Below the pieces are notes generated by a model, which saw only the letters and a program-made list of their open reading frames with translations, searched no databases and was not told the origin of the DNA. A stretch of DNA of 64,000 nucleotides from Brevundimonas sp. (GTDB taxonomy: Bacteria > Pseudomonadota > Alphaproteobacteria > Caulobacterales > Caulobacteraceae): assembly GCA_027531145.1 (NCBI GenBank), contig JAPZRF010000001.1, forward strand, positions 171,366-235,365, given 5' to 3'. Numbering within the stretch: the stretch's first letter is position 1; every line of letters starts with the position of its first letter. Both the position numbers and the translations under genes were made by a program. Shown here in pieces: positions 33,977 through 42,785 of the stretch.

Positions 33977-35659
33977 ATGATCCGACCGGATTTCGACCGC
34001 ATGATCACCGACTGGCGCGGGCCTGTGCTCGCCGCCCTCATCGCTTTCATCGCCGCCCTGCCCGGCCTCATGCTGCTGCCGCCGCTCGACCGCGACGAGA
34101 GCCGCTACGCCCAGGCTACCGCCCAGATGCTGGAGACCGGCGACCTCGTCGACATCCGCTTCCAGGAGGACCCGCGCTACAAGAAGCCGGTCGGCATCTA
34201 CTGGCTGCAGGCCGCCGCGGTGTCGCTGGTGTCGGACGCCGAGGCGCGCGACATCCGCGCCTACCGCATCCCCTCCCTGCTCGGGGCCATGCTGGCGGCG
34301 GCGGCCTGTGCCTGGGCCGGAGGGGCCCTGTTCGGCCAGCGCGCCGGCTTCCTCGCCGGGGCCATGCTCGGGGCAACCTTCCTGCTCTCGACCGAGGCCG
34401 GTATCGCCAAGACCGACGCCATGCTGGCCGGCGCGGTGACCCTCGCCATGGCCGCCCTGGCGCGCCTGTATCTCGCCGCGCGCGAGGGCCGGGCCCCGGT
34501 GCGGCTGCACAAGCTGCTGTTCTGGCTGGGCCTCGGCCTGTCGATCCTGATCAAGGGGCCGATCGGCCCGATGGTGGTGATCTCGGCCCTCGTCATGCTG
34601 ACCGTGTGGGACCGCAACGCCCGCTGGCTGACCCGCCTCGGCTGGGGCTGGGGCCTGCCGCTGCTGGCCCTGATGGTCGGTCCCTGGGCCATCGCCATCA
34701 CCATCGCCAGCGACGGCACCTTCTGGCGCGACGCGGTCGGCGGCGACCTCGGCCAGAAGGTGGTCGGCGTCGACGAGGGCCACGGCGGCTTCCCCGGCTA
34801 CTATCTGCTGCTGGCCCCGGTGCTGCTGTTCCCGGCGACCCTGCTGCTGCCGGCGGCCCTGTCCACCGGCTGGGCCCGCCGCGCCGAGCCGGGCGTGCGC
34901 TTCGCCCTGTGCTGGCTGATCCCGGCCTGGATCATCTTCGAACTGACCCCGACCAAGCTGGCGCACTACACCCTGCCCACCTTCGGGGCGATCGCCCTGC
35001 TCGCGGCGGCGGCCACGACCCGGCCGATCGGGACCCTGTCGCGCCGGCTCGGCGCCGGACTGATGCTGTTCGCCGCCCTGGTGATCTCGGCCGCCGCCGT
35101 CTACGGCCTGACCGAGTTCGGCACCTCGACGGCCCAGACCTGGGCCACCATGACCCTGGCCTTCTCGCTCGCCGCGGCGGCGGTCGGCGGCTTCCTGCTG
35201 CTCAACGGCGCCTCGACCAGCGGCCTGCTGGCGGCCATGGCCTTCGGCATCCTCGCCCATGCCGCCCTGGCCGGAGAGATCCGTCAGCTGCGCCCCCTGG
35301 CCATCGCCCCGCGGCTGGACGCGGCGCTGATGGACGCCGGCCTGCACCCGCGTCAGGGCCGTGTCGGGGCCCCCGTGGCCATCACCACCTTCCACGAGCC
35401 CAGCTTCGTCTTCCTGACCGGCACCACCACCCGCCTGACCGACGCCGAGGGCGCCGCCGCGGCCCTGCTGGCGGGCCGTCCGGCCATCGTGGAGGCCGCC
35501 GACGCCGACGCCTTCGCCGCCGCCCTCGCCGCCCGCCAGGCCCCGCCGCCCCGCGCGGTGGCCGTGGTCAGCGGCCACAACTATTCCAAGCGCGACGACC
35601 TGGAGCTGACGATCTATGCGCCGGAACAGGCCCGCCCGGTCGCCGGGACCGGCCGGTGA
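33977..35659 (+). CDS. ArnT/PMT-like glycosyltransferase (GT39/GT83)
   Basis: PPLDRDESRYAQATAQMLETGDLVDIRFQEDPRYKKPVGIYWLQAAAVSL; multi-TM; divergent from the GT2 gene. Confidence 0.9.
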   Translation: MIRPDFDRMITDWRGPVLAALIAFIAALPGLMLLPPLDRDESRYAQATAQMLETGDLVDIRFQEDPRYKKPVGIYWLQAAAVSLVSDAEARDIRAYRIPSLLGAMLAAAACAWAGGALFGQRAGFLAGAMLGATFLLSTEAGIAKTDAMLAGAVTLAMAALARLYLAAREGRAPVRLHKLLFWLGLGLSILIKGPIGPMVVISALVMLTVWDRNARWLTRLGWGWGLPLLALMVGPWAIAITIASDGTFWRDAVGGDLGQKVVGVDEGHGGFPGYYLLLAPVLLFPATLLLPAALSTGWARRAEPGVRFALCWLIPAWIIFELTPTKLAHYTLPTFGAIALLAAAATTRPIGTLSRRLGAGLMLFAALVISAAAVYGLTEFGTSTAQTWATMTLAFSLAAAAVGGFLLLNGASTSGLLAAMAFGILAHAALAGEIRQLRPLAIAPRLDAALMDAGLHPRQGRVGAPVAITTFHEPSFVFLTGTTTRLTDAEGAAAALLAGRPAIVEAADADAFAAALAARQAPPPRAVAVVSGHNYSKRDDLELTIYAPEQARPVAGTGR

Positions 35660-36558
35660 GCCGTCCGATCACCCTCGTCGAGGTCGGCCCGCGCGACGGG
35701 CTGCAGAACGAGGCCGTCGCGCTCGATCCGGCGACCCGGGCGGTGTTCGTGCAGAAGCTCGAGGCCGCCGGCGCGCGGCGCCTCGAGGCGGTCAGCTTCG
35801 TCCACCCCCGGCTGGTGCCGCAGATGGCCGGCGCCGAGGAGGTCATGGTCGCCCTGCCGCCCGCGCCCGACCGGCGTCGGATCGGCCTGGCGCTCAATCT
35901 CAAGGGCTATGAGCGGGCGGTCGCCGCCGGGGTCGACGAGGTCAACCTCTCGATCGCCGCCACCGACGGCTTCGGCCTGAAGAACCAGGGCATGGACCGC
36001 GCCGCCCAGGGCGCGATGGTCGATGCCGTGCTCGACGCCCACCGCGCCGCCGGCGGCAGCCCGGACCTGTCCGTCACCCTGTCCTGCTGCTGGGGCTGTC
36101 CCTTCGACGGCGAGGTCAGCGCCGCCCAGGTGGCCGAAATCGCCGGCCGGCTCGACGCCGCCGGGGTGGCCGAGATCGGTCTGGCCGACACCATCGGTGC
36201 CGGTGATCCCTGGGCGGTCACACGGGTGGTCGAGGCGGTCCGCGCCGCCGCCCCGCGGGCGCAGCTGCGCCTGCATTTCCACGACACGCGCAACACCGGG
36301 CTCGCCAATGCCTACGCGGGCGTCGAGGCCGGCGTGGACGTGCTGGACGCCTCGGTCGGCGGCATTGGCGGCTGCCCCTTCGCCCCCGGCGCGACCGGCA
36401 ATATCGCCACCGAGGACCTGGTGCACATGCTGCACCGCGCCGGGTTCGAGACCGGCTACGATCTCGACGCCCTGATCGCCGCCGGCCGCTGGATCGGCGA
36501 GAAGCTGGGCAAGCCGGTCCCGTCGGCGCTGGGCCGCGCGGGACCGTTCCGCCCCTGA
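35656..36558 (+). CDS. mvaB: Hydroxymethylglutaryl-CoA lyase
   Basis: GTG start; ITLVEVGPRDGLQNEAVALDPATRAVFVQKLEAAGARRLEAVSFV; LHFHDTRNTGLANAYAGVEAGVDVLDASVGGIGGCPFAPGATGNIATEDLVHML. Confidence 0.95.
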   Translation: MSRPITLVEVGPRDGLQNEAVALDPATRAVFVQKLEAAGARRLEAVSFVHPRLVPQMAGAEEVMVALPPAPDRRRIGLALNLKGYERAVAAGVDEVNLSIAATDGFGLKNQGMDRAAQGAMVDAVLDAHRAAGGSPDLSVTLSCCWGCPFDGEVSAAQVAEIAGRLDAAGVAEIGLADTIGAGDPWAVTRVVEAVRAAAPRAQLRLHFHDTRNTGLANAYAGVEAGVDVLDASVGGIGGCPFAPGATGNIATEDLVHMLHRAGFETGYDLDALIAAGRWIGEKLGKPVPSALGRAGPFRP

Positions 36559-36562
36559 TGCC

Positions 36563-36823
36563 CTATTCGGCCGCCGGGCGCAGCGCCTCCTCATTGACCG
36601 CTGTGTCGGCAAGGGGGGTCAGGTCCTCGTCGGTCCTCGATTCCTGCTACAGGCGCTCGATCTGGCCCCCGGTCCCGTCCTTGTGCTTCCCGAACGCCGC
36701 CTTCAGCTCCGGGGCCTGCGCCGCCCGCTGCATCTTCGGCAGGGATTTCAGGATCTTGCGCTCGGCGTGATGGATGTCCTTGAGCGTGTCGTGGAACAGG
36801 GTGTCGAGGGTCTTCTCGGCCAT
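36563..36823 (-). pseudogene. Internally deleted DUF892 / YciE-YciF ferritin-like protein remnant
   Basis: MAEKTLDTLFHDTLKDIHHAERKILKSLPKMQRAAQAPELKAAFGKHKDGTGGQIERL-stop-QESRTDEDLTPLADTAVNEEALRPAAE*: start and end of a DUF892 protein in one frame without the middle. Confidence 0.8.
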
Positions 36824-36903
36824 GGGAGGTCTCCGGCTGGGGGTGTGACACCGCTCCAACCGGGCAACCCCGCCGCCTGTTCCCGCCTCTGTCTGCCCGA
36901 CCC

Positions 36904-37143
36904 TCAGGCCGCCCGCGGCGCCGTGGTCAGCCGCAGCCCGACGGCATGGGCGGCGCGGTACAGCCGGGCGGCGAGATCGAGCGCCGGATCGTCCGGCAGC
37001 CCCTTGGCGCGTTCCACGTCGCGCACCGCCCGCTCTGTGAGGACAAGGCTGTCAGCATCCAGCATCTCGGCCAGGTAGCCGGCGGTGTCCTCGTCGTCGC
37101 GGAGGAAGTCGACGGCATCGAACGGCGTCGTTTCCACGGGCAT
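36904..37143 (-). CDS. HigA-like addiction module antitoxin remnant (HTH region not recognisable)
   Basis: MPVETTPFDAVDFLRDDEDTAGYLAEMLDAD resembles 'addiction module antidote' N-termini; HAVGLRLTTAPRAA resembles the C-terminus. Confidence 0.55.
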   Translation of the reverse strand: MPVETTPFDAVDFLRDDEDTAGYLAEMLDADSLVLTERAVRDVERAKGLPDDPALDLAARLYRAAHAVGLRLTTAPRAA

Positions 37144-37145
37144 CG

Positions 37146-37422
37146 TCAGTCCAACTGCTCCGCGAGCGCCTTGGCTCGCCTGATGTCACGCGGCTGATGG
37201 TCCTTGTCGCCACCCAGAAGGATAACGATCAGATCCGCGCCGCGCCGGACTCAGTGTAGCCGATATCCGGATCAGCCCGTCGCCCAGCGCCTTCCAGTCG
37301 CCGAGATGACCCTCTTCCTCGATCGCCGCCAGCCGGGCCAGCACCCGCCTCCGCCCGATGCGATCCCTCAGCTCGTCGAGCCAGGACGTCGCCTCGGGCG
37401 TGAAGCGGACGGCGAGTTTCAC
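37146..37422 (-). pseudogene. Frameshifted RelE/HigB-like toxin
   Basis: [53 protein letters not shown] in one frame; canonical C-terminus DLIVILLGGDKDHQPRDIRRAKALAEQLD* in another. Confidence 0.75.
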
Positions 37423-39347
37423 GGGGCCGATCTCAGATCCGGCGGCGTCGCCTCCGCGGTGAGCAGGGCGATGGCCTCCTCGAGCGTCACCACCGTCTGC
37501 TCCTGGCTGCCCAGCCGCCGGATCGCCACCTCGCCCTTCTCCGCTTCAGACCGGCCGACCACGGCGATCACCGGCACCTTGCCGACCGAGTGCTCGCGCA
37601 CCTTGTAGCCGACCTTCTCGTTGCGCAGGTCGGTCTCGACCCGCAGCCCCGCCGCGCGCAGCTTCGCCGCCACCTGTTCCGCATAGGGATCGGCGTCCGA
37701 GGTGATGGTCGCCACGACCGCCTGCACCGGTGCCAGCCACAGCGGGAAAGCCCCGGCGTAGTTCTCGATCATGATGCCGATGAAGCGCTCGAAGCTGCCG
37801 AGGATGGCCCGGTGCAGCATGACGGGTCGATGCTTCTGGCCGTCCTCGCCGATGTAGGTCGCGCCCAGCCGTTCCGGCAGCACATAGTCCAGCTGGATGG
37901 TGCCGCAGGTCCACTCCCTGCCGATGGCGTCCTTGACGATGAAGTCCAGCTTGGGCGCATAGAAGGCCCCGTCTCCCGGCGTCACCACCGGATCCGAGCC
38001 GGCGGCGCGGGCCGCCTCGGCCATCTGCGCCTCGGCCTTGTCCCAGAACTCATCGGTGCCGGCGCGCACCTCGGGCCGGGTGCCGAGGCTGATGTAGGCC
38101 GTCTGCATGCCGAGGTCGGCGTGGACGCTGCGCGCCAGCTCGATGAAGGCCGCTGTCTCCTCGACGATCTGGTCCTCGCGGCAGAAGATGTGGGCGTCGT
38201 CCTGGACGAAGCCGCGCACCCGCATCAGCCCGTGCAGCGAGCCCGACGGCTCGTAGCGGTGGCAGGCACCGAACTCGGCCATGCGCAGCGGCAGCTCGCG
38301 GTAGGAGCGCTGCCCCTGGTCGAAGATCTGCACGTGACCGGGGCAGTTCATCGGCTTGAGCGACAGCTCCTCGCCCTCGACCGTCTCGCACACGAACATG
38401 TTGGGCCGGTACTTCTCCCAGTGGCCCGAGGCCTCCCAGAACTTGCGGTCCAGTACCTGGGGCGTCTTGACCTCGACATAGCCGGCCGCGCTCAGTCGCC
38501 GGCGCATATAGGCCTCGATCACCTGCCACAGCGCCCAGCCCTTGGGGTGCCAGAACACCATGCCGCGGCCCTCTTCCTGCATGTGGAAGAGCTCCATCTG
38601 GCGGCCCAGGCGGCGGTGGTCGCGCTTTTCCGCCTCCTCCAGACGCTGCACATGGGCGTCGAGGTCCTCCCTCGTCGCCCAGGCCGTGCCGTAGATGCGC
38701 TGCAGCTGCTCGCGCCTGGCGTCGCCGCGCCAGTAGGCGCCGGCCAGCTTGGTCAGCTTGAAGGCCTTGCCGACATGGCGGGTCGAGGGGAAGTGCGGCC
38801 CGCGGCACAGGTCCAGCCACTCGCCCTGACGATAGACGGTGATGGTCTCCGTCTCCGGCAGGTCGCGGATCAGCTCGGCCTTGAACTTCTCGCCGCGCGC
38901 CTCGAAGAAGGCGATCGCCGCGTCGCGCTCCCAGACCTCGCGCTCGAACCTCGCGTCGCGGTCGATGATCCGCGCCATCTCCTTCTCGATGGCGGCGAAG
39001 TCGTCAGTCGAGAACGGCGCGTCCCGGTAGAAGTCGTAGTAGAAGCCGTCCTCAATGGCCGGCCCGATGGTCACCTGGGTGCCCGGGAACAGGGTCTGCA
39101 CCGCCTCGGCCAGCACGTGCGCCGTGTCATGGCGGATGGTGTACAGCGCCTCGGGATCATCGCGCAGGATCAGGCGGAAGGCCCCGCCGGTCTCCAGCTC
39201 CCGGTGCAGGTCGCGCTGCTCGCCGTTCAGCTCGGCCAGCACGGCCTTCTTCGCCAGGGACGGCGAGATCGAGGCCGCCACCTGGTGGCCGGTGGTGCCG
39301 GCCGGGTACTCGCGTACGGCGCCGTCGGGAAACTTCAGTTCAATCAT
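37419..39347 (-). CDS. thrS: Threonyl-tRNA synthetase
   Basis: TGS domain start [76 protein letters not shown]. Confidence 0.98.
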   Translation of the reverse strand: MIELKFPDGAVREYPAGTTGHQVAASISPSLAKKAVLAELNGEQRDLHRELETGGAFRLILRDDPEALYTIRHDTAHVLAEAVQTLFPGTQVTIGPAIEDGFYYDFYRDAPFSTDDFAAIEKEMARIIDRDARFEREVWERDAAIAFFEARGEKFKAELIRDLPETETITVYRQGEWLDLCRGPHFPSTRHVGKAFKLTKLAGAYWRGDARREQLQRIYGTAWATREDLDAHVQRLEEAEKRDHRRLGRQMELFHMQEEGRGMVFWHPKGWALWQVIEAYMRRRLSAAGYVEVKTPQVLDRKFWEASGHWEKYRPNMFVCETVEGEELSLKPMNCPGHVQIFDQGQRSYRELPLRMAEFGACHRYEPSGSLHGLMRVRGFVQDDAHIFCREDQIVEETAAFIELARSVHADLGMQTAYISLGTRPEVRAGTDEFWDKAEAQMAEAARAAGSDPVVTPGDGAFYAPKLDFIVKDAIGREWTCGTIQLDYVLPERLGATYIGEDGQKHRPVMLHRAILGSFERFIGIMIENYAGAFPLWLAPVQAVVATITSDADPYAEQVAAKLRAAGLRVETDLRNEKVGYKVREHSVGKVPVIAVVGRSEAEKGEVAIRRLGSQEQTVVTLEEAIALLTAEATPPDLRSAP

Positions 39348-39627
39348 GGTCGGTCTTCGATCGGTCTGTCGCGGGCTTCGCCGGGACGGCGGCGCGGGGC
39401 GGGACGGGGTCGTAGCCCCAGCCCCCGAAGGGATGGCACTTACACAGGCGGCGCACGGCGAGCCATCCCCCCGCCACCGGTCCATGGTCTATCAGCGCGT
39501 CGCGCGCATAGTCCGAACAGGTGGGCAGGAAGCGGCACGATTGCCCGATCAGCGGGCTGAGCGTCAGCTTGTAGCCGCGATGGGCCAGCCGCACGCCGCG
39601 TTCATACAGGGTCTCGCCGGAAGGCAT
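39340..39627 (-). CDS. yidD: Membrane protein insertion efficiency factor YidD
   Basis: [58 protein letters not shown]. Confidence 0.95.
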   Translation of the reverse strand: MPSGETLYERGVRLAHRGYKLTLSPLIGQSCRFLPTCSDYARDALIDHGPVAGGWLAVRRLCKCHPFGGWGYDPVPPRAAVPAKPATDRSKTDHD

Positions 39628-39672
39628 GCCGGCTTATCCCCCGCCCGGGTTCCGGGAGCAACCGCGGCGGGG

Positions 39673-40026
39673 CCCCTCCGTCTCGACGCTCCGCGTCGAT
39701 CCACCTCCCCATTTCATGGGGAGGAGATCCGCCTGTCCTCCCCACACATTGGGGAGGGAGACCGCGAAGCGGTGGAGGGGCGGCGTGCGGCCGACCGGCG
39801 ATCTGCGGCGGACGGCGCGACCCTCGGGTCAGGCCCGAGGGTGACGGGGGGTGTGAGGAACTCGCGGTGCCCTCTCCTCCTCCGCGTGCGGGGGAGGGGG
39901 ACCGTCCGGAGCCCGCAGGGCGAAGGAGGGTGGAGGGGGCGAGGGACAGAACGCAGCGTCTGCGGTCGCCCCCTCCACCATGCTGCGCATGGTCCCCCTC
40001 CCCCCTACGCAGCGCTAGGGGGGAGG
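39673..40026. repeat. Cluster of two-hairpin intergenic repeat copies (about four, mixed orientation)
   Basis: Copies near 39673-39725(-), 39737-39782(+), 39871-39945(+, diverged) and 39968-40026(-): CCTCCCC-loop-GGGGAGG hairpin, second variable hairpin, then GGAGGGG. Confidence 0.75.
39820..39842. repeat. REP-like palindrome
   Basis: ACCCTCGGG-tcagg-CCCGAGGGT, followed by GACGG; similar to 44347-44375. Confidence 0.55.
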
Positions 40027-40455
40027 AGCGCCCCCCGCTGCCTCCAGCGCCTTCACCGTGGCCTCCAGCGCCACCAGGGTCGAGGCGTGGCGGGCGGGGT
40101 AGTCGGCCACCTGGCGCAGGGCGCGCAGGCCCTCGAAGCGCCCGGCGGGGCCCTCGCCCCCGGCCTTGAGCATGGCCGCCAGGGCGTCGCGGGCGGCGAT
40201 CACCTCGGCCGCCGAGGCCCCGACCACCGCCTCGCCCAGCACCCCGGCGGCGGCCTGGCCGAGGGCGCAGGCCTTCACGGTCTGGGCGAAGTCGGCGATG
40301 CGGCCGTCGGCGTCGAGCAAGACGTCGACCACCGCGCGCGACCCGCACAGGCGCGCTGTCGCCTCGCCGGTGCCGTGCGGCGCGGCCAGCCGCCCGCTGC
40401 GCGGCATGTTGGCGGCCAGCGCCAGGACGCGCGCGCTGTACAGGTCGTCGATCAT
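40015..40455 (-). CDS. Iron-sulfur cluster assembly scaffold protein (IscU/SufU-like)
   Basis: MIDDLYSARVLALAANMPRSGRLAAPHGTGEATARLCGSRAVVDVLLDADGRIADFAQTVKACALGQAAAGVLGEAVVG. Confidence 0.85.
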   Translation of the reverse strand: MIDDLYSARVLALAANMPRSGRLAAPHGTGEATARLCGSRAVVDVLLDADGRIADFAQTVKACALGQAAAGVLGEAVVGASAAEVIAARDALAAMLKAGGEGPAGRFEGLRALRQVADYPARHASTLVALEATVKALEAAGGAPPP

Positions 40456-40507
40456 GGCCGGCAGATAGGCGCGGCCTCCGCCGGGCGCCATGCGGGCGCG
40501 GCGGGGC

Positions 40508-40942
40508 TCACCCCTCGACCAGCCGGCGCAGGTTCTCGCCGATCCCGGCATAGGCCTCGCGCAGGCCGCGGCGGTGGCGGTCGAACCAGAACTCCCCGCG
40601 CAGCCCGCCGACGATCAGGCCGTTGGCGAGGATGCAGCTGCCGGGGACCAGCTCCTCGATCTCGAAATAGCGGGTGGCGCGGAACTGCCAGCCGCGGCGC
40701 TCGTGCCAGATCAGCTGGGCGTGGGGCGTCCAGTCGCCCAGCCGCACGCTCGCCCGCCGCTCCGGATGGCCCGGCAGACGCTCGGTCAGGACCAGGGGCG
40801 CGCCGAAGCCGAGGACGCCCTCGACCTCGGCCTCATGGGGATTCCAGTGCGACCAGGCGGCGAAATCCGCCAGCCGCTCCCACAGCTGCTCGGCCGGGGC
40901 CTTCACCCCGACCCGGTGCTCGACTTTGAGGACAGTGCTCAT
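40508..40942 (-). CDS. SRPBCC family protein
   Basis: VEHRVGVKAPAEQLWERLADFAAWSHWNPHEAEVEGVLGFGAPLVLTERLPGHPE. Confidence 0.83.
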   Translation of the reverse strand: MSTVLKVEHRVGVKAPAEQLWERLADFAAWSHWNPHEAEVEGVLGFGAPLVLTERLPGHPERRASVRLGDWTPHAQLIWHERRGWQFRATRYFEIEELVPGSCILANGLIVGGLRGEFWFDRHRRGLREAYAGIGENLRRLVEG

Positions 40943-40952
40943 GCCGCGCTTT

Positions 40953-42254
40953 TCACACGGCTTTCCGGCCCGGGGAAGGCGGGCCGACGGTCGCGCCCTC
41001 GGGGCCCGGGGTCGAGGCCGGCTGGGCCGGGGCCCGCCCCGGGTCGCCGCCGCCCTTGAGGGGCGTGCTGAGGACACACAGGGCCAGGGCCGCGCCGATC
41101 AGCACCAGGTTGAGCCCGAACGGGGCCGGGGCGCTCCATTCGTACAGTGCCACCCCGATCACCGGCGGGGCGAGGAAACTGAGCCCGGACAGGGCCATGA
41201 TCAGCCCGGCCACGGTGCCCTGCTCGTCCGGCCGGGTCGCCAGCGAGGCACCGGCGGTGAAGCCGGGCCGGGCGAACCCCATCCCCATCGACAGCAGGGC
41301 ATAGCCCACGACCACGCTGTGGAAGTCGGTCGCCAGGGCGCTGACGCCGTTGCCGACCAGGGCCAGGCCCGCGCCCCAGCGCATCATGGCCCGCGGCTCC
41401 AGCCGCAGCAGGGGGATCAGCCCCCACTGCACCATCAGGGTCATGGCCGCCCCGGCAAACAGGGCCAGGCCGATGAACGGCTGGGCCGCATCCAGTCCCA
41501 GCCCTTCTGCGGCCAGCTCGTCGATAACGTGAAAGCCGATGACGCCGATATTGACCGCCTGGGCCCCGGTCAGCAGCAGGCCGTAGAGCAGGAAGTCGCG
41601 CAGGCGCAGGTCCTTCCACAGGCCCTTGTGCGCCTGACCCGTCGAGGGCTGTCGCTCGACCCCGCCCGAGGGCAGCAACCGCCAGACCAGCACCAGCACG
41701 ATCGCGCCGAGCGCGGCGAAGGCGTAGAGCGGCCCGGCGAGGCCGACAAAGGGCAGGATGAAAACCGGGGCCAGGGCCGGCCCGAGCACCGTGCCCAGAC
41801 CCTGGGCCGAGGCCAGGGCCGACAGGGCCCGGGTGCGCGCCGCCCGGCTGGTGCGGTCGGCGACATAGGCCTGGGAGGCGATCGGGGCAGCCGAGCCGAA
41901 CAGGCCGTAGATGGCCCGCGCCACCGCCATCAGGATGAAGGCCACCCCGGCCCCCAGCCAGCCCTCCAGCCCGCTGGTGGCCGCCACGCCGAAGGCGGTC
42001 ATGGAGGCGACGAAGCCGCCGAGCCCCACCAGGATCACCCGCTTGCGCCCCAGCCGGTCCGACAGCCGCGCCCAGCTGGGCGAGCTCAGGGTCCACAGCA
42101 GGGCCGAAATCGCGAAGGCCGCGGACACCAGGGTGTCGGGCAGGGCGAAGGCCCGGCCGATCAGCGGCAGCACCGCCTGCAGCGCCATATTGCCGGCGGC
42201 GGCGATGAGGCTGACCGAGAACAGCAGCAGAGAGGCGGGCGAGCGCAGCGTCAC
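40953..42254 (-). CDS. MFS transporter
   Basis: AISALLWTLSSPSWARLSDRLGRKRVILVGLGGF; YGLFGSAAPIASQAYVADRTSRAARTRALS; 12-TM-like pattern. Confidence 0.9.
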   Translation of the reverse strand: MTLRSPASLLLFSVSLIAAAGNMALQAVLPLIGRAFALPDTLVSAAFAISALLWTLSSPSWARLSDRLGRKRVILVGLGGFVASMTAFGVAATSGLEGWLGAGVAFILMAVARAIYGLFGSAAPIASQAYVADRTSRAARTRALSALASAQGLGTVLGPALAPVFILPFVGLAGPLYAFAALGAIVLVLVWRLLPSGGVERQPSTGQAHKGLWKDLRLRDFLLYGLLLTGAQAVNIGVIGFHVIDELAAEGLGLDAAQPFIGLALFAGAAMTLMVQWGLIPLLRLEPRAMMRWGAGLALVGNGVSALATDFHSVVVGYALLSMGMGFARPGFTAGASLATRPDEQGTVAGLIMALSGLSFLAPPVIGVALYEWSAPAPFGLNLVLIGAALALCVLSTPLKGGGDPGRAPAQPASTPGPEGATVGPPSPGRKAV

Positions 42255-42263
42255 CGGCCCCGG

Positions 42264-42689
42264 TTAGGCCTTCGCCAAAGTCTCGTCCACCGCGCCGTCC
42301 CCCGGCTCGCCTCCGGCCTCGTCGCCCTCGGCGGGTGGCCGCCGCACCGGCAGGCCCAGCCGGCGGCGCAGGGTCAGCAGATCGACCCCCGGTGCGAGGA
42401 TCTGCACCGCCTCGGGCCGCGCCGCATTGACCGCCGCCACCGCCCCCTTCGGGCAGATGTCGAGGCAGCCGGTCTGCAGCACGGCGATCTCCGCCTTGCG
42501 CCCCTTGCCGACCCGGAACTCGGGCTTGAGGTAGCGCTTCAGCGCCTTCCTGAGGGTCTGGTCGCCGTCCGGCCCGAACCCGCCGTCGGTTTTCTTATCC
42601 AGCTTCTTCTGGCACTTGCGGCAGACGAGGATGACCTCGCGCCAGCGGGTACGGGCGATCCGGTCCGGCGTGGGCGACGAGTCGGGCAT
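42264..42689 (-). CDS. (2Fe-2S) thioredoxin-like ferredoxin domain protein
   Basis: VILVCRKCQKKLDKKTDGGFGPDGDQTLRKALKRYLK...IAVLQTGCLDICPKGAVAAVNAARPEAVQIL (CxxC ... CxxxC). Confidence 0.8.
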   Translation of the reverse strand: MPDSSPTPDRIARTRWREVILVCRKCQKKLDKKTDGGFGPDGDQTLRKALKRYLKPEFRVGKGRKAEIAVLQTGCLDICPKGAVAAVNAARPEAVQILAPGVDLLTLRRRLGLPVRRPPAEGDEAGGEPGDGAVDETLAKA

Positions 42690-42785
42690 TTCCTTCAGAT
42701 GCGGGCGGTTTGTGACAGACGCAAGCGGTTGCGTAGGTCCGTCCCCTGCGCCCATGCTGTCGCCGCTGTTCAGGAGGCTGTCCCC

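Noticed and set aside
33746-35578. 610-aa minus-strand ORF opposite the ArnT-like gene
   Set aside because: Shadow ORF, repetitive Gly/Gln/Arg-rich translation.
37590-39560. 656-aa plus-strand ORF opposite thrS
   Set aside because: Shadow of thrS.
39640-40026. Possible CRISPR array or attachment site
   Set aside because: Copies vary in spacing and orientation and form hairpins; no uniform repeats or spacers, and no tRNA or integrase.
40674-42785. N-terminal 700 residues of the 1143-aa plus ORF (40674-44105)
   Set aside because: Only the part from 42786 (signal peptide plus M20 domain) is real; the rest is antisense to the SRPBCC, MFS and ferredoxin-like genes.
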